DNA of 50,910 nt from an uncultured Ruminiclostridium sp. (GCA_902490005.1 CABUCM010000019.1:1-50910); one strand, 5' to 3'. Numbered from the stretch's first letter, positions 24,329 to 33,435 are shown. Notes: generated by a model not told the origin, from the sequence alone. Numbers and translations: made by a program.

Positions 24329-25465
24329 ATGCAAGAGGTTCTATTTGGCATTATTGGAATTGGCATTCAAGGCAGCAAATATCTGAATTATTTCGTCAAT
24401 CACGAGCTGAAAAACGGCAAGCTGGTCGCCGTTTGCGACCGGGATCCAAAGGTTCTTTCTAAAATCAAAGGGCAGTATGGTGATCTTTTCCGTTATTACG
24501 CCGACAGCGACAGCTTATTAGCCGACCCTCAGGTGGAGGCCGTATTGGTAACAACCCCTCATTACGACCACGTTCCTATCAGCGTCGCGGCATTAAAAGC
24601 CGGCAAGCATCTGATCTGCGACAAGCCCATCGGGGTTTACACGAAAAACGTGGAGGGGCTGTTGAAAACAGCGGAAGCCTCCGACCGGGTATTTTCCATG
24701 ATGCACAATCAGCGCACCAACCCGGTGTTCCGGAAAATCAGGGACATGGTTCACGGCGGAGAGCTTGGCGGGCTGAAGCGCTACATATGGATCTGCACCG
24801 ATTGGTACCGCTCCCAGGCCTATTATAATCTGGGCGGCTGGCGCGCCACCTGGGTTGGCGAGGGCGGCGGAATGCTCATCAACCAATGTCCCCACAATAT
24901 GGATTTGCTCCAATGGATTTTCGGAATGCCCAATCGGCTTTGGGCCAAATCTATCTGCGGCAAGTACCATCAAATCGAGGTAGAGGACGACGCCACCGTT
25001 TATTTGGAATATGAAAAGGGCTTTACCGGCATGCTGCTGGCCTCCACCGGGGAATCCCCCGGCACCAACCGTTTGGAGGTTTCCGGCGACCTTGGCCGGC
25101 TGGTTTACGAAGGGGGCGATTCCTTCTTCTTTGACGAAAACGAAATTTCAGAGCCTGTGTTCAGCCGCCAGGAGGCGGAAAACCACGGCACTGGTTTCGA
25201 CCGTCCCGCCTGCCGCCGCCGCGTGATCCGGCCTGAGGGCGAGGAAACCGCTCATAAGGGCATTATACAAAACGTCATCAACGCCATTCTGAACGGAGAG
25301 GAACTGATCGCGCCGGGGCCGGAAGGGATCAATGCCCTAGCGTTAATCAATGGTGTGAACCTGTCCTCCTGGACTGATTCCATCATCAGCTTTCCCATCG
25401 ACGCGGACCTATATTGGAAGCTTCTGCAGGAAAAAATTAAGGCTTCCCCGATCAAATCCGTATAA
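24329..25465 (+). CDS. Gfo/Idh/MocA family NAD(P)-dependent oxidoreductase (first of two)
   Basis: A 378-residue sugar dehydrogenase. The Rossmann half begins FGIIGIGIQGSKYL, has VAVCDRDP, TTPHYDHVPISVAALKAGKH and CDKPIGVY, which is the EKP motif with Asp for Glu. The C-terminal half has WRATWVGEGGGMLINQCPHNMDLLQWIFG, with the conserved G-G-x-x-x-N/D-x-x-x-H-x-x-D active-site pattern. These enzymes oxidise or reduce a hydroxyl of inositols, sugars or glycosides. ATG 24329 is preferred over GTG 24320 because GGAGG (24313-24317) is only 2 bases from the GTG but 11 from the ATG. It is the first gene of a nine-gene plus-strand operon and lies behind a strong promoter. Confidence 0.9.
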   Translation: MQEVLFGIIGIGIQGSKYLNYFVNHELKNGKLVAVCDRDPKVLSKIKGQYGDLFRYYADSDSLLADPQVEAVLVTTPHYDHVPISVAALKAGKHLICDKPIGVYTKNVEGLLKTAEASDRVFSMMHNQRTNPVFRKIRDMVHGGELGGLKRYIWICTDWYRSQAYYNLGGWRATWVGEGGGMLINQCPHNMDLLQWIFGMPNRLWAKSICGKYHQIEVEDDATVYLEYEKGFTGMLLASTGESPGTNRLEVSGDLGRLVYEGGDSFFFDENEISEPVFSRQEAENHGTGFDRPACRRRVIRPEGEETAHKGIIQNVINAILNGEELIAPGPEGINALALINGVNLSSWTDSIISFPIDADLYWKLLQEKIKASPIKSV

Positions 25466-25480
25466 GGCAAGGAGGCTCCT

Positions 25481-26266
25481 ATGATGAAAATCGGCTATTG
25501 CGCGCCGCCCAACTTTATCAAAGAAGTCAAAGCGGCTGGATTTGATTACATAGAACTTCCCTTATGCGCCATCGCGGAGGAACCGGAGGAAGCTTTTGAG
25601 GAAATACTTTCCCAGCTGAAAGCGGAGGCCCTTCCCTGCCTGGCAAGCAATATGTTTCTTCCCAAGCGGGTTCGGGTCACCGGAAACGATGTTAACCTAG
25701 AAACCGCGGCGGCCTACTGTGAAAAGGCCCTGTTCCGGGCCCAAAGGCTGGGAAACAGGACCGTGGTTTTAGGCAGCTGCGGCGCAAGAAACGTTCCCGG
25801 CGGCTTCCCCATGGAAAAAGCCTGGAGGCAGTTTGAGGAATTCGGCCGCATGGCGGGTGATATCGCCGCCAAATATGGCGTGGTGATCGTCCTGGAGCCC
25901 ATCAACGCCACGGAAACCAACCTGATGAAAACGGTGATAGAAGGGGTGGCCCTTGCCCGGAAAATCAACCATCCCAATGTAAAGGCCCTGGCGGACTATT
26001 TCCACATGCAGGTGGAAAAGGAATCTACCGGCAGCCTGCTGGCCGCGGGGGAGGATCTTTACCACACCCATACCGCCGCTTTGGTAGGCAGAAGCCTGCC
26101 TTTGGAATACGACCAGGAGGCGCAATCCGTCTTTACCAGGGCGTTAAAACAAATCGGCTATGACGGCGGGCTCAGCGTTGAAACCGCCGATTACCGGCAG
26201 CCGCTGCCCGAGATGCGGCAGTCTCTTCAGCTTCTGCGGCGTTTAACGGAGCAAGCGCAGGCATAA
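25481..26266 (+). CDS. Sugar phosphate isomerase/epimerase (TIM barrel)
   Basis: A 261-residue xylose-isomerase-like TIM barrel. Visible marks are FDYIELPLCAI, VVLGSCGARNVPGGF, VVIVLEPINATETN (metal Glu), VKALADYFHMQVE (Asp-x-x-H) and YDGGLSVETADYR (last Glu). It resembles IolE/IolI- and tagatose-3-epimerase-type enzymes. Some relatives instead act on 3-keto-glycosides. It follows the Gfo/Idh gene by 15 bases with AAGGAGG upstream, so the two enzymes probably act in sequence on the oxidised substrate. It is only distantly like the second TIM-barrel protein of the minus-strand operon. Confidence 0.85.
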   Translation: MMKIGYCAPPNFIKEVKAAGFDYIELPLCAIAEEPEEAFEEILSQLKAEALPCLASNMFLPKRVRVTGNDVNLETAAAYCEKALFRAQRLGNRTVVLGSCGARNVPGGFPMEKAWRQFEEFGRMAGDIAAKYGVVIVLEPINATETNLMKTVIEGVALARKINHPNVKALADYFHMQVEKESTGSLLAAGEDLYHTHTAALVGRSLPLEYDQEAQSVFTRALKQIGYDGGLSVETADYRQPLPEMRQSLQLLRRLTEQAQA

Positions 26267-26317
26267 TACTGACAAATCAATGTAATAAAACATCAAACAA
26301 GAAAAGGTGGGCTGCAT

Positions 26318-27238
26318 ATGAAAAAATTCGGAATCCTGGTCCCGGTGGTAACACCATGCGACCAGCAGGGCCAGGTGGATACCCAGGGACTGATTTCGGT
26401 ATGCAATGAGATGACCGGCCTTGGCTGCAAGGGTATTTTCGCCTTAGGCAGCACCGGAAGAGGCCCTTGGTTCGACCGGCGGGACCGGATCAAAATCTGC
26501 AAGGCCGCGGTCAGCGCAAAAAAAGAGGATACCACTATTTTCGCGGGGGTTATGGCAAGCGGGCTCAACGATATGCTGGAAAACGCCAAAGCCATGGCGG
26601 ATGCCGGCGCCGATATCGCGGTGATGACCGCTCCCGGTTATTTTGATTATTCCCAGGACGAAATCAAAAATATCTTTTTACGCTTTATCGACCAAAGCCC
26701 CTTGCCGGTGCTGGTGTACGATATTCCCGACTTTACCGGCGTTAAGCTGGATGAGGGCCTGATTTCCGACCTGGTCCAGCACGAAAACGTGGTGGGCATT
26801 AAGGATTCCAGCGGCGACAGGGAACGCTTTTTATCCCTGCTGGACCACTTCAAGGCCCGGGATGACCTTTATGTGTTCCAGGGCAAGGAGGTTTTATTGG
26901 CGGAAAGCATGCTTTCCGGCGCCTCCGGCTTTGTGGTCAGCCTGATCCAAATCGACCCCCTCCCCTTTGTCCGGCTGTGGGAATACGCCCAGGCGGGCAA
27001 CACGGAAAAGGTCTATGAAATTCAGTCCTACATCAGCCGCCTGCAGGACTGCGTCACCGAATGTATGAGCAGGCGCCCCCAGACCTCTACCCTGTTCCGC
27101 CTGCTGGGCCTGGCTTTGAAAGCCAGAGGCGTGTGTGAAAACACCTCTATGCCTCACGAGGGCGAGCTGCCCGGCTGGATCGGGGATTACGCCAGGCAAT
27201 GCGTGGATATTATGAAAGAATCCCACAACATTTTATAA
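26318..27238 (+). CDS. DapA/NanA-family aldolase or dehydratase
   Basis: A 306-residue class I lyase of the dihydrodipicolinate synthase/N-acetylneuraminate lyase family. It has LVPVVTPCDQQG, FALGSTGRGPWFDRRDR (the GTTGE motif becomes GSTGR), VLVYDIPDFTG with Tyr134, and VVGIKDSSGD with the Schiff-base Lys162. Members cleave or dehydrate 2-keto-3-deoxy sugar acids to give pyruvate or a semialdehyde. GSTGR is not the lysine-biosynthesis pattern, which supports a catabolic role. AAAGGTGGG lies upstream of ATG 26318. Position between an isomerase and a class II aldolase suggests C-C cleavage of the processed sugar. Confidence 0.88.
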   Translation: MKKFGILVPVVTPCDQQGQVDTQGLISVCNEMTGLGCKGIFALGSTGRGPWFDRRDRIKICKAAVSAKKEDTTIFAGVMASGLNDMLENAKAMADAGADIAVMTAPGYFDYSQDEIKNIFLRFIDQSPLPVLVYDIPDFTGVKLDEGLISDLVQHENVVGIKDSSGDRERFLSLLDHFKARDDLYVFQGKEVLLAESMLSGASGFVVSLIQIDPLPFVRLWEYAQAGNTEKVYEIQSYISRLQDCVTECMSRRPQTSTLFRLLGLALKARGVCENTSMPHEGELPGWIGDYARQCVDIMKESHNIL

Positions 27239-27251
27239 GGAGAGACGTCCC

Positions 27252-28100
27252 ATGGCTTTAACTACAATGAAGGAACTGCTGGTCACCGCCCGAAAGGAAC
27301 GATACGCGGTAGGCGCTTTTGAATTCTGGTCTCTGGATTCCGCCCAGGCAATCATCCACGCGGCGGAAGCGGAAAAGGTCCCCGTGATCCTGCAGGCCGG
27401 AAAGATCGAGTGCGATTTCTGCGACGGGGTGAAATACTTGGCTCAAATCGCCAAGATCGCCGCCGCGGACGCCAGCGTGCCGGTGGCCTTACACCTGGAC
27501 CACGCCACTGATTACGATTTCATCTGCCAGGCAATCGACGCCGGCTTTACCTCGGTAATGATCGACGCTTCCATGCTTCCCTTTGAGGAGAACGCTAAAA
27601 TCACCCGCAAGGTGGTGGAAACCGCGGCCCGCTTCGGCGTCACGGTGGAGGCCGAGCTGGGCAAGCTTTCCGGCAACGAGGGAAATATCAGCGTTTCCAA
27701 AGAAGAGGCGAATCAAACCGACCCCAAGGAAGCGGCCCAATTCGTAGCGCAAACCGGTGTGGACGCCTTGGCGGTGGCTATTGGCACCGCCCATGGCTTC
27801 TATACCTTTACCCCCAAGATCAACATTCCCAGGCTGACGGAGATCGCTAAGGAGGTTTCCATTCCCCTGGTGCTTCACGGCGGTTCCGGGACCCCGGAAA
27901 AAGACGTCCAGGAGGCCGTCAAGCACGGCATCGCCAAGGTGAACATCTGTACCGAGCTGGTAGCCGCCTTTGGCAAAACCTATATAAAAACCCAGGCGCC
28001 GGAAAGCTTTAAATACACCATCCCCAACCTGTTTGGCCCCTCTAAGGAGGCCGGGTACCAGCTTGCGCTGGAAAAAATCCGCTTATTCAAAGGCCTGTAA
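27252..28100 (+). CDS. Class II (zinc) ketose-bisphosphate aldolase
   Basis: A 282-residue class II aldolase of the FbaA/GatY/KbaY/IolJ group. Metal and catalytic residues are visible: HLDHAT at 81-86, VEAELGKLSG, AIGTAHGFY with His181, VLHGGSGTP with His209, and KVNICTEL for phosphate binding. The family cleaves fructose-, tagatose- or related ketose phosphates to dihydroxyacetone phosphate and an aldehyde. An IolJ-like function would fit beside Gfo/Idh and TIM-barrel enzymes. It starts 14 bases after the DapA-family stop with AAGGAGAG upstream. Two different aldolase families in one operon imply two products or two cleavage steps. Confidence 0.9.
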   Translation: MALTTMKELLVTARKERYAVGAFEFWSLDSAQAIIHAAEAEKVPVILQAGKIECDFCDGVKYLAQIAKIAAADASVPVALHLDHATDYDFICQAIDAGFTSVMIDASMLPFEENAKITRKVVETAARFGVTVEAELGKLSGNEGNISVSKEEANQTDPKEAAQFVAQTGVDALAVAIGTAHGFYTFTPKINIPRLTEIAKEVSIPLVLHGGSGTPEKDVQEAVKHGIAKVNICTELVAAFGKTYIKTQAPESFKYTIPNLFGPSKEAGYQLALEKIRLFKGL

Positions 28101-28177
28101 GCTCCTGTCTGCCGTTTCTATCAACGATCAGCCACAAATCATAAAGATCACGAATCAAGGATAGGAGGTCAAATTCT

Positions 28178-28987
28178 ATGGACAGCAGTATTTTTGAACT
28201 TTTCCGCCTGGATGGAAAAGTGGCCATTGTCACAGGCGCCCACGCCTGGCTGGGTTATGATATCGCCTGCGCCCTGGCGGAAGCCGGCGCCAACGTGATT
28301 ATCACCTCCCGGAACGTGGATTCCATCCGGGAAACCGCGGCGCAAATCGGTGAAAAATATCATGTGGATACCCTGGCGCTCCCTCTGGACCAGCGGAAAT
28401 ATGAAAACGCCCAGAAAATGGCGGATGCCGCTCTGGCCTGGAAAGGGCATATCGACATTCTGGTGAACAACGCAGGCGGCGGTTCCGGCCAAAGCGAAGG
28501 GGATTTCCTCAAAAGAGATCCCGCCGACATTCAGAACCTGATCGACATCAATCTTACCGGCTCTATTTTCTGTTCCAAGGCGGTGGGCGCGATCATGGCG
28601 AAGGCCCGCCAAGGAAAAATCATCAACATCGCTTCCATCTCCGCCTTCCTCGCCAGGGACCGGCGCACCTACCATATTCACAACAAAATGGAGCAGCCGG
28701 TGGATTACTCGGCGGCAAAGGGCGGCGTGGTGGCGGTCACCAAGGATTTAGCCGCCGTGATGTCCCAATATGGGGTCTATGTCAATTCCATTTCCCCCGG
28801 CGCCTTTGACAAGGGCGACCTGCCCGAGGGCTATGCCAAGGCTTACCGGGATAAAACCCCTTTGGGCCGTATGGGCCGCATGGGCGTGGACATTAAAGGG
28901 GCGGCCCTTCTGCTGGCGAGCCCCGCCGGCGATTATATCACGGGGGCGGATATCGTGGTAGACGGCGGATTCAGCATCTGGAATTAG
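28178..28987 (+). CDS. Short-chain dehydrogenase/reductase
   Basis: A 269-residue classical SDR. Cofactor loop VTGAHAWLG at 18-26 (TGxxxxxG), LVNNAG at 95-100, IASIS at 151-155, and the catalytic Tyr177-x3-Lys181 in VDYSAAKGG. SPGAFDKGDLPEG and a C-terminal ITGADIVVDGGF are typical of sugar-acid or polyol dehydrogenases such as gluconate 5-dehydrogenase. It starts at ATG 28178 with GGATAGGAGG upstream, 77 bases after the aldolase. It probably handles a redox step on the imported sugar or on the aldolase product. Substrate is unknown. Confidence 0.9.
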   Translation: MDSSIFELFRLDGKVAIVTGAHAWLGYDIACALAEAGANVIITSRNVDSIRETAAQIGEKYHVDTLALPLDQRKYENAQKMADAALAWKGHIDILVNNAGGGSGQSEGDFLKRDPADIQNLIDINLTGSIFCSKAVGAIMAKARQGKIINIASISAFLARDRRTYHIHNKMEQPVDYSAAKGGVVAVTKDLAAVMSQYGVYVNSISPGAFDKGDLPEGYAKAYRDKTPLGRMGRMGVDIKGAALLLASPAGDYITGADIVVDGGFSIWN

Positions 28988-29098
28988 TCATTACGGGTTT
29001 GGAATTTAAGCCGGTTGGCTGTTTTTTCAAATCCGAGGCGATAACACAGCGTTACCCTATCGTCAGCCATTCATTTATTTTATTTAGGAGGTATTAAG

Positions 29099-30469
29099 AT
29101 GAAAAAGGTTCTTGCGCTTATTCTGGCAGCGGCAGTGACTGCCACGGTTGTCTCCGGCTGTAATAACAACGGCTCCACTTCCTCAGCCGATGGAAGTTCC
29201 GCCGCGCCGGAAAGCTCCTCCGCCGGGGAAAGCTCTAAAGCCCCCAGCGGCGAGGACATCTCCGCAAATCTGCGTGTCCTGTATCCCGGCACCACTGACA
29301 TCGAAAAAGAAGTGGCCAACGACCTGAAGAAAGCCGCGGAAGACAAGTACCCCAACATGAAAATCGAGTATATCTTCTTGTCCTGGACTGACCTGGACGC
29401 AAAGCTATTGGTCATGGACCAGGCCAACGACTATCCTGACGTTACCCAGATCAATGAAGTGGAAAACGCTGTAAGAGCCGGCGCCTTAGAGCCTATCGAG
29501 CCCTATCTGGAAAGCAGCGATATTCTTTCCATTGATAACTTCGACCCAGTGGGCCTGGAGTACAAAACCTATGACGGCGTACTGTATGGCGTGCCCCACG
29601 TGTTGTGCACCTACGCCCACATCTACAACAAGGATCTCTGTGACGCCGCGGGCGTGGATCCTACCACTTTTAAATCCTGGGATGACGTGCTGAACGCTGT
29701 AAAAGCTACCAGCGGCGACGGTGTTTACGGCTACGCCATGGCAAACGGCGGCGAGGGCCGCTTCAGCTTCCGCGACCTGGAAATGGTGGCCCTTTCCAAC
29801 GGCTTCCAGCCGGATGACACTTCCGACGCCACCAAGCCCAAGTATATCGAAACCCTGCAGCTGTTCGCGGATATGGCCCCCTATATGCCTGAGGCACAGT
29901 CCACTTGGCAGTATCCCGAGCTGTTCCAGGCCTGGGAGGAAGGCAACATCGCTTTCATGCACACCGGCTCTTTCTTCACCGGCAACCTGATTTCCCACGG
30001 CGACGACGCGATGGACTGGACCCATGCTTTCGCTTTCCCGGCCGGGCCCTCTTCTGACAAATCCACCGTTATGACCACCGCCGGCGGCTACGCGCTGATC
30101 GCTGGTTCTGAACAAAAAGAAGCCGGTTGGAAATACATCGAGGTCGCTTTGTCCGAACAGGTGTTAGGAAAAATCGCCGCTTCTATGAACGTTTGCGCGG
30201 TGGATTATATTCCTGACGAGACAATCGAAGGTTTTGCGGTTGATATTTATGGCCAAGACATTGCTACCAAGCACATCAACCTGGTCAAGGAATTCAAGGA
30301 AATCAATCAGAACTACGGCATCACCGCTCCTATCATCACCAACCAGCCTTCTATGGAAAAGGTGGTCCAGGGCGCGATGGTAAAACTGACCAACGGGCAA
30401 ATTGACGTGGAAACCTGCTACAACGAAATCAAACAAGGAATTGATGACATCAAAGCATCTGTATCTTAA
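29099..30469 (+). CDS. ABC sugar transporter substrate-binding lipoprotein
   Basis: A 456-residue family 1 solute-binding protein. The N-terminus is a lipoprotein signal: KK, a hydrophobic stretch, and VVSGC with Cys21 as the lipidated residue, followed by a Ser/Ala/Glu-rich linker to about residue 50. The mature part has the MalE-type fold: LRVLYPGTTD, YPDVTQINEVE, GVPHVLCTYAHIYNKDLCDAAG, FQAWEEGNIAFMHTG and TTAGGYALIAGS. It would capture an oligosaccharide or sugar outside the membrane for the two permeases that follow. TTTAGGAGG lies upstream of ATG 29099. The 111-base gap before it holds only a weak GC hairpin with a T run near 29011-29026, so a partial terminator or internal start is possible. 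Confidence 0.93.
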   Translation: MKKVLALILAAAVTATVVSGCNNNGSTSSADGSSAAPESSSAGESSKAPSGEDISANLRVLYPGTTDIEKEVANDLKKAAEDKYPNMKIEYIFLSWTDLDAKLLVMDQANDYPDVTQINEVENAVRAGALEPIEPYLESSDILSIDNFDPVGLEYKTYDGVLYGVPHVLCTYAHIYNKDLCDAAGVDPTTFKSWDDVLNAVKATSGDGVYGYAMANGGEGRFSFRDLEMVALSNGFQPDDTSDATKPKYIETLQLFADMAPYMPEAQSTWQYPELFQAWEEGNIAFMHTGSFFTGNLISHGDDAMDWTHAFAFPAGPSSDKSTVMTTAGGYALIAGSEQKEAGWKYIEVALSEQVLGKIAASMNVCAVDYIPDETIEGFAVDIYGQDIATKHINLVKEFKEINQNYGITAPIITNQPSMEKVVQGAMVKLTNGQIDVETCYNEIKQGIDDIKASVS

Positions 30470-30486
30470 CGCATTTTAAGGAATCG

Positions 30487-30512
30487 GCCATCTTCATATT
30501 TGTGAAGATGGC
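30487..30512 (+). other. Intercistronic hairpin between binding-protein and permease genes
   Basis: A perfect 10-bp stem (GCCATCTTCA and its complement) with a 6-base loop, 18 bases after the binding-protein stop and without a T run. It resembles the hairpins that stabilise upstream mRNA in binding-protein operons and let the lipoprotein be made in excess over the permeases. Confidence 0.65.
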
Positions 30513-30610
30513 TGATGCAAAAAAGGAACTGGTGAGGGCGGGCACGTCGTCTTTTTCAACAGACTGTGTTTCGCCCTTTTATCTTGCTTGTATGATCGGA
30601 GGGTTCACCT

Positions 30611-31504
30611 ATGAAAAAGGCCAAACGGACTTCACGTTTTGCCCTGAAGCAAACTTATTTCTTTTATCTGATGATTCTTCCAACCCTGCTTTATTTGCTG
30701 ATTTTTCAAATATATCCAATTATTGATACGATCCGCATCAGTTTCACTAATTGGATTCTCATCGATCGTAACAGCGGCGGATATGTTGGCTTTTCCAACT
30801 ATCAAAAACTATTCACACAAGATGTAAACTTTTGGCCGCTGTTTTGGAACAGCGTTTTTTGGGTGGTGGGCTCCACCGTGCTGCAATATGTGTTCGCCGT
30901 TCCCATCTCTGTATTATTGAATCAAAAGATGCGCGGCCGCGGCCTCTGGCGCGGATTGATGATGGTGCCCTGGGTCACCCCTATGGTGATCGCCGGCATG
31001 ATTTGGCGCTGGATTTTTGAAGGAAATTACGGGCTGATCAACCAGGTTCTTGGAACCAACATCGTTTGGCTGGGCGACGCCAATACGGTGTGGGGCTGCC
31101 TGCTTTTGGTTTCCGCGTGGAAGGGAATCCCCTATGCCACGCTGATGTTCCTGGCGGGATTACAGGGGATCCCAGGAGATTTGTACGAAGCCGCCTATGT
31201 GGACGGCGCGGGCCCCTTCCGCCGTTTTCGGTATATTACGCTTCCCATGCTGTCCCCAGTGATTATGGTAACCGCTTTGACAAGCATGGTTGCCACTTGG
31301 ACGAAATTTGAAACCATTTGGGTCTTAACCTCCGGCGGGCCGGGCTATACCACAAGCATACTGCCTGTTTATGTCTATATGAAAGCCTTCCGAAGCTTTG
31401 AAATGGGCATGGGCTCTGCTGTAGCGGTCATCGCCATGCTGGTGATGACGATATTCATTGTCATCTATCTGAAGTTTTACAGAAAATACACGGAAAGGCT
31501 GTGA
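30611..31504 (+). CDS. ABC sugar transporter permease (MalF/UgpA-type)
   Basis: A 297-residue membrane protein with six predicted helices. It begins with a basic N-terminus, then YFFYLMILPTLLYLLIFQIYP. The EAA loop that docks with the ATPase is LYEAAYVDGAGPFRRFRYITLPML, written in parts as LYEAAYVDGAGP and FRRFRYITLPML. The start at ATG 30611 has GGAGGG upstream. It forms a heterodimer with the next gene product. No ATP-binding subunit is encoded in the operon, so a shared MsmK-type ATPase from elsewhere is expected. Confidence 0.92.
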   Translation: MKKAKRTSRFALKQTYFFYLMILPTLLYLLIFQIYPIIDTIRISFTNWILIDRNSGGYVGFSNYQKLFTQDVNFWPLFWNSVFWVVGSTVLQYVFAVPISVLLNQKMRGRGLWRGLMMVPWVTPMVIAGMIWRWIFEGNYGLINQVLGTNIVWLGDANTVWGCLLLVSAWKGIPYATLMFLAGLQGIPGDLYEAAYVDGAGPFRRFRYITLPMLSPVIMVTALTSMVATWTKFETIWVLTSGGPGYTTSILPVYVYMKAFRSFEMGMGSAVAVIAMLVMTIFIVIYLKFYRKYTERL

Positions 31505-31508
31505 GAAT

Positions 31509-32351
31509 ATGAACAAAAAAAGAAAACCTGTGGCTAATGTTTGCTTTTACTTATGTCTCGCAGTCGTCATGATTATTATGCTTTTCCCCGTCCTTTGGCT
31601 GATTCTTTCCACGCTGAAGCCCAACGAGGAAATCTTTTCCTCGCAGCTTCATTTCTTTCCGGTTAACCCCACCCTAGACGCCTACGTTTACGCCTTTAAC
31701 GATCAAAACAAGCTTCTTTTTTACCTAAGCAATTCTTTAATTATCGCCGCTCTTACCTCTTTAATCACCATGTTTTTTGCCGCTACCGGCGGCTATGCCA
31801 TTGGCAGAAAGCATTTCTGGGGCGTAAACGCCATCATAGTCTTTTTAATGATCGCGCAGATGTTCCAGGGGCCTGTCATTATGATCCCCTGGTACAAAAT
31901 GGCCAGCAGCCTGCATCTTTTAAACACCAAAATAGGGCTGGTGTGTATTTACCTTACAGGCACGATTCCCATGGGCGTCTGGATGATGAGCGGTTTCTAC
32001 AAAGGCATCGCCGTGGAGCTGGAGGAAGCCGCCTCAATCGACGGCTGCAACCGGCTGCGGGCGTTCTGGAGCATTATCCTGCCCTTGGCGAAGGGGGGCT
32101 TGGTGGCCATCACCATTTACTCCTTTATCCTGGCCTGGAACGACTATCAGTACGCCCTCATTCTCAGCAGCTCCGACCAATCCAAAACCGTACAGCTGAT
32201 TATCGGGGAATTGATCGGGAGCATCGGCGTCATCAATTGGGGCGGTATTATGGCCATGGGCGTCATCGTCACCATCCCGGTGGTCATTTTGTTCGCCCTC
32301 GTTCAAAAATGGCTGATTGAGGGCCTCACCTCAGGCGCTGTCAAAGGATAA
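31509..32351 (+). CDS. ABC sugar transporter permease (MalG/UgpE-type)
   Basis: A 280-residue inner-membrane permease with six helices. It has the usual MalG opening: a first helix around MIIMLFPVLWLILSTLKP, then NEEIF. The EAA loop is LEEAASIDGCNRLRAFWSIILPLA, seen as LEEAASIDG followed by IILPLAKGG. The C-terminus KWLIEGLTSGAVKG is the family signature. It starts 4 bases after the MalF-type stop, so the two are surely co-translated. The pair would import the sugar captured by the lipoprotein. Confidence 0.93.
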   Translation: MNKKRKPVANVCFYLCLAVVMIIMLFPVLWLILSTLKPNEEIFSSQLHFFPVNPTLDAYVYAFNDQNKLLFYLSNSLIIAALTSLITMFFAATGGYAIGRKHFWGVNAIIVFLMIAQMFQGPVIMIPWYKMASSLHLLNTKIGLVCIYLTGTIPMGVWMMSGFYKGIAVELEEAASIDGCNRLRAFWSIILPLAKGGLVAITIYSFILAWNDYQYALILSSSDQSKTVQLIIGELIGSIGVINWGGIMAMGVIVTIPVVILFALVQKWLIEGLTSGAVKG

Positions 32352-32396
32352 GCTTCCGCCTATAGCGCGGCAGAACCGTGAAAAGGAGGAAATATC

Positions 32397-33398
32397 ATGA
32401 TACGAGCCGCGGTAATCGGCCTCGGCGATATCGCTCCCACACATATCGCGGCAATCAAGGAATGTCCCGACGCCCAGCTTGCGGCGGTATGCGATATCGA
32501 CGAAACCCTGGAGGACCGGGTAACCGGGGCGCCTTTCTTTACCGATTATAAAAAAATGCTGGATACCCTGCGCCCGGACTGCGTCCATATCTGCCTTCCC
32601 CACGCGCTTCACTATCCGGCGGCCTTGGCTGCCGCCAGCGCCGGGTGCCATGTTTTGACAGAAAAGCCTATGGCGCTGAATCCGGAGGAAGCCCAAAAAT
32701 TCACAGAGCTGGAGGGCAGGTTCGGCGTGAAAGTGGGCGTTTGCTTTCAAAACCGGCTGAATCCCACCGTTCAGGTCCTGCGAAAGGAAATCCAAAGGGG
32801 CTCCTCCGGGCCGGTTACCGGGATATACGCGTCGGTGGCCTGGTTCAGAAGCAAAGCCTACTATGAGGCGAAGCCCTGGCGGGGAAAAATGGCGGATTCC
32901 GGAGGCGGCTGTATGATGAACCAAGCGGTCCACACCCTGGATTTAATGCAGTATTTGCTCCCCAGCAAACTTTTTTCCATTCAGGGAATCACCGGCCAGC
33001 TTTTGGATTACGGCCTTGAGGTGGAAGATACCGCCGCCGCAAGGCTGGTCTTTCAAAACGGCGCCCAGGGATATTTCACCGCCAGCGTTGCTAATTACGA
33101 AAACCAAAGCGTCCGCATCAAGGTGCAATGTGAAAACGCCGCCTTTCTTTTGGACCAGGAAAGGCTTTGGAAAATAACGCCGGATCAAAAAGATCCCGCC
33201 CTTTTAGCCCAGGACAAAACGCCTTCTGTGGGAAAATCCTATTACGGCAGCAGCCACAGCGCGCTGATTCATCAGTTTTATCAAGCAATTTTACATGGCG
33301 GCGAAAACTACATCCACACCCAAGACGCCGCCGTCAGCATTCAAATGATCGACGCTATCCGCAGAAGCGGTATGACTCATACCACAATTTATTTTTGA
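32397..33398 (+). CDS. Gfo/Idh/MocA family oxidoreductase (second of two)
   Basis: A 333-residue NAD(P)-dependent sugar dehydrogenase. The Rossmann part has AAVIGLGDIAPTHI, AVCDID, ICLPHALHYPAALAAASAG and TEKPMAL (the EKP motif). The C-terminal domain has WRGKMADSGGGCMMNQAVHTLDLMQYLL with the conserved G-G-G-x-x-x-N-x-x-x-H-x-x-D pattern. AAAAGGAGG precedes ATG 32397. It is the last gene of the operon that starts with another member of this family. A pair suggests that one oxidises and the other re-reduces a ring position, as in keto-intermediate chemistry. It is followed by a GC-rich hairpin. Confidence 0.9.
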   Translation: MIRAAVIGLGDIAPTHIAAIKECPDAQLAAVCDIDETLEDRVTGAPFFTDYKKMLDTLRPDCVHICLPHALHYPAALAAASAGCHVLTEKPMALNPEEAQKFTELEGRFGVKVGVCFQNRLNPTVQVLRKEIQRGSSGPVTGIYASVAWFRSKAYYEAKPWRGKMADSGGGCMMNQAVHTLDLMQYLLPSKLFSIQGITGQLLDYGLEVEDTAAARLVFQNGAQGYFTASVANYENQSVRIKVQCENAAFLLDQERLWKITPDQKDPALLAQDKTPSVGKSYYGSSHSALIHQFYQAILHGGENYIHTQDAAVSIQMIDAIRRSGMTHTTIYF

Positions 33399-33435
33399 AG
33401 GATTGCTTTTCACAATCCGACTCCGATCAAAGCAA

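Noticed and set aside
29486..30115. 209-codon open frame on the minus strand
   Set aside because: Antisense to the ABC binding-protein gene and low-complexity; no supporting signals.
30502..30726. Short plus-strand frame between binding protein and first permease
   Set aside because: Begins inside the hairpin and overlaps the permease N-terminus in another frame; no ribosome site.
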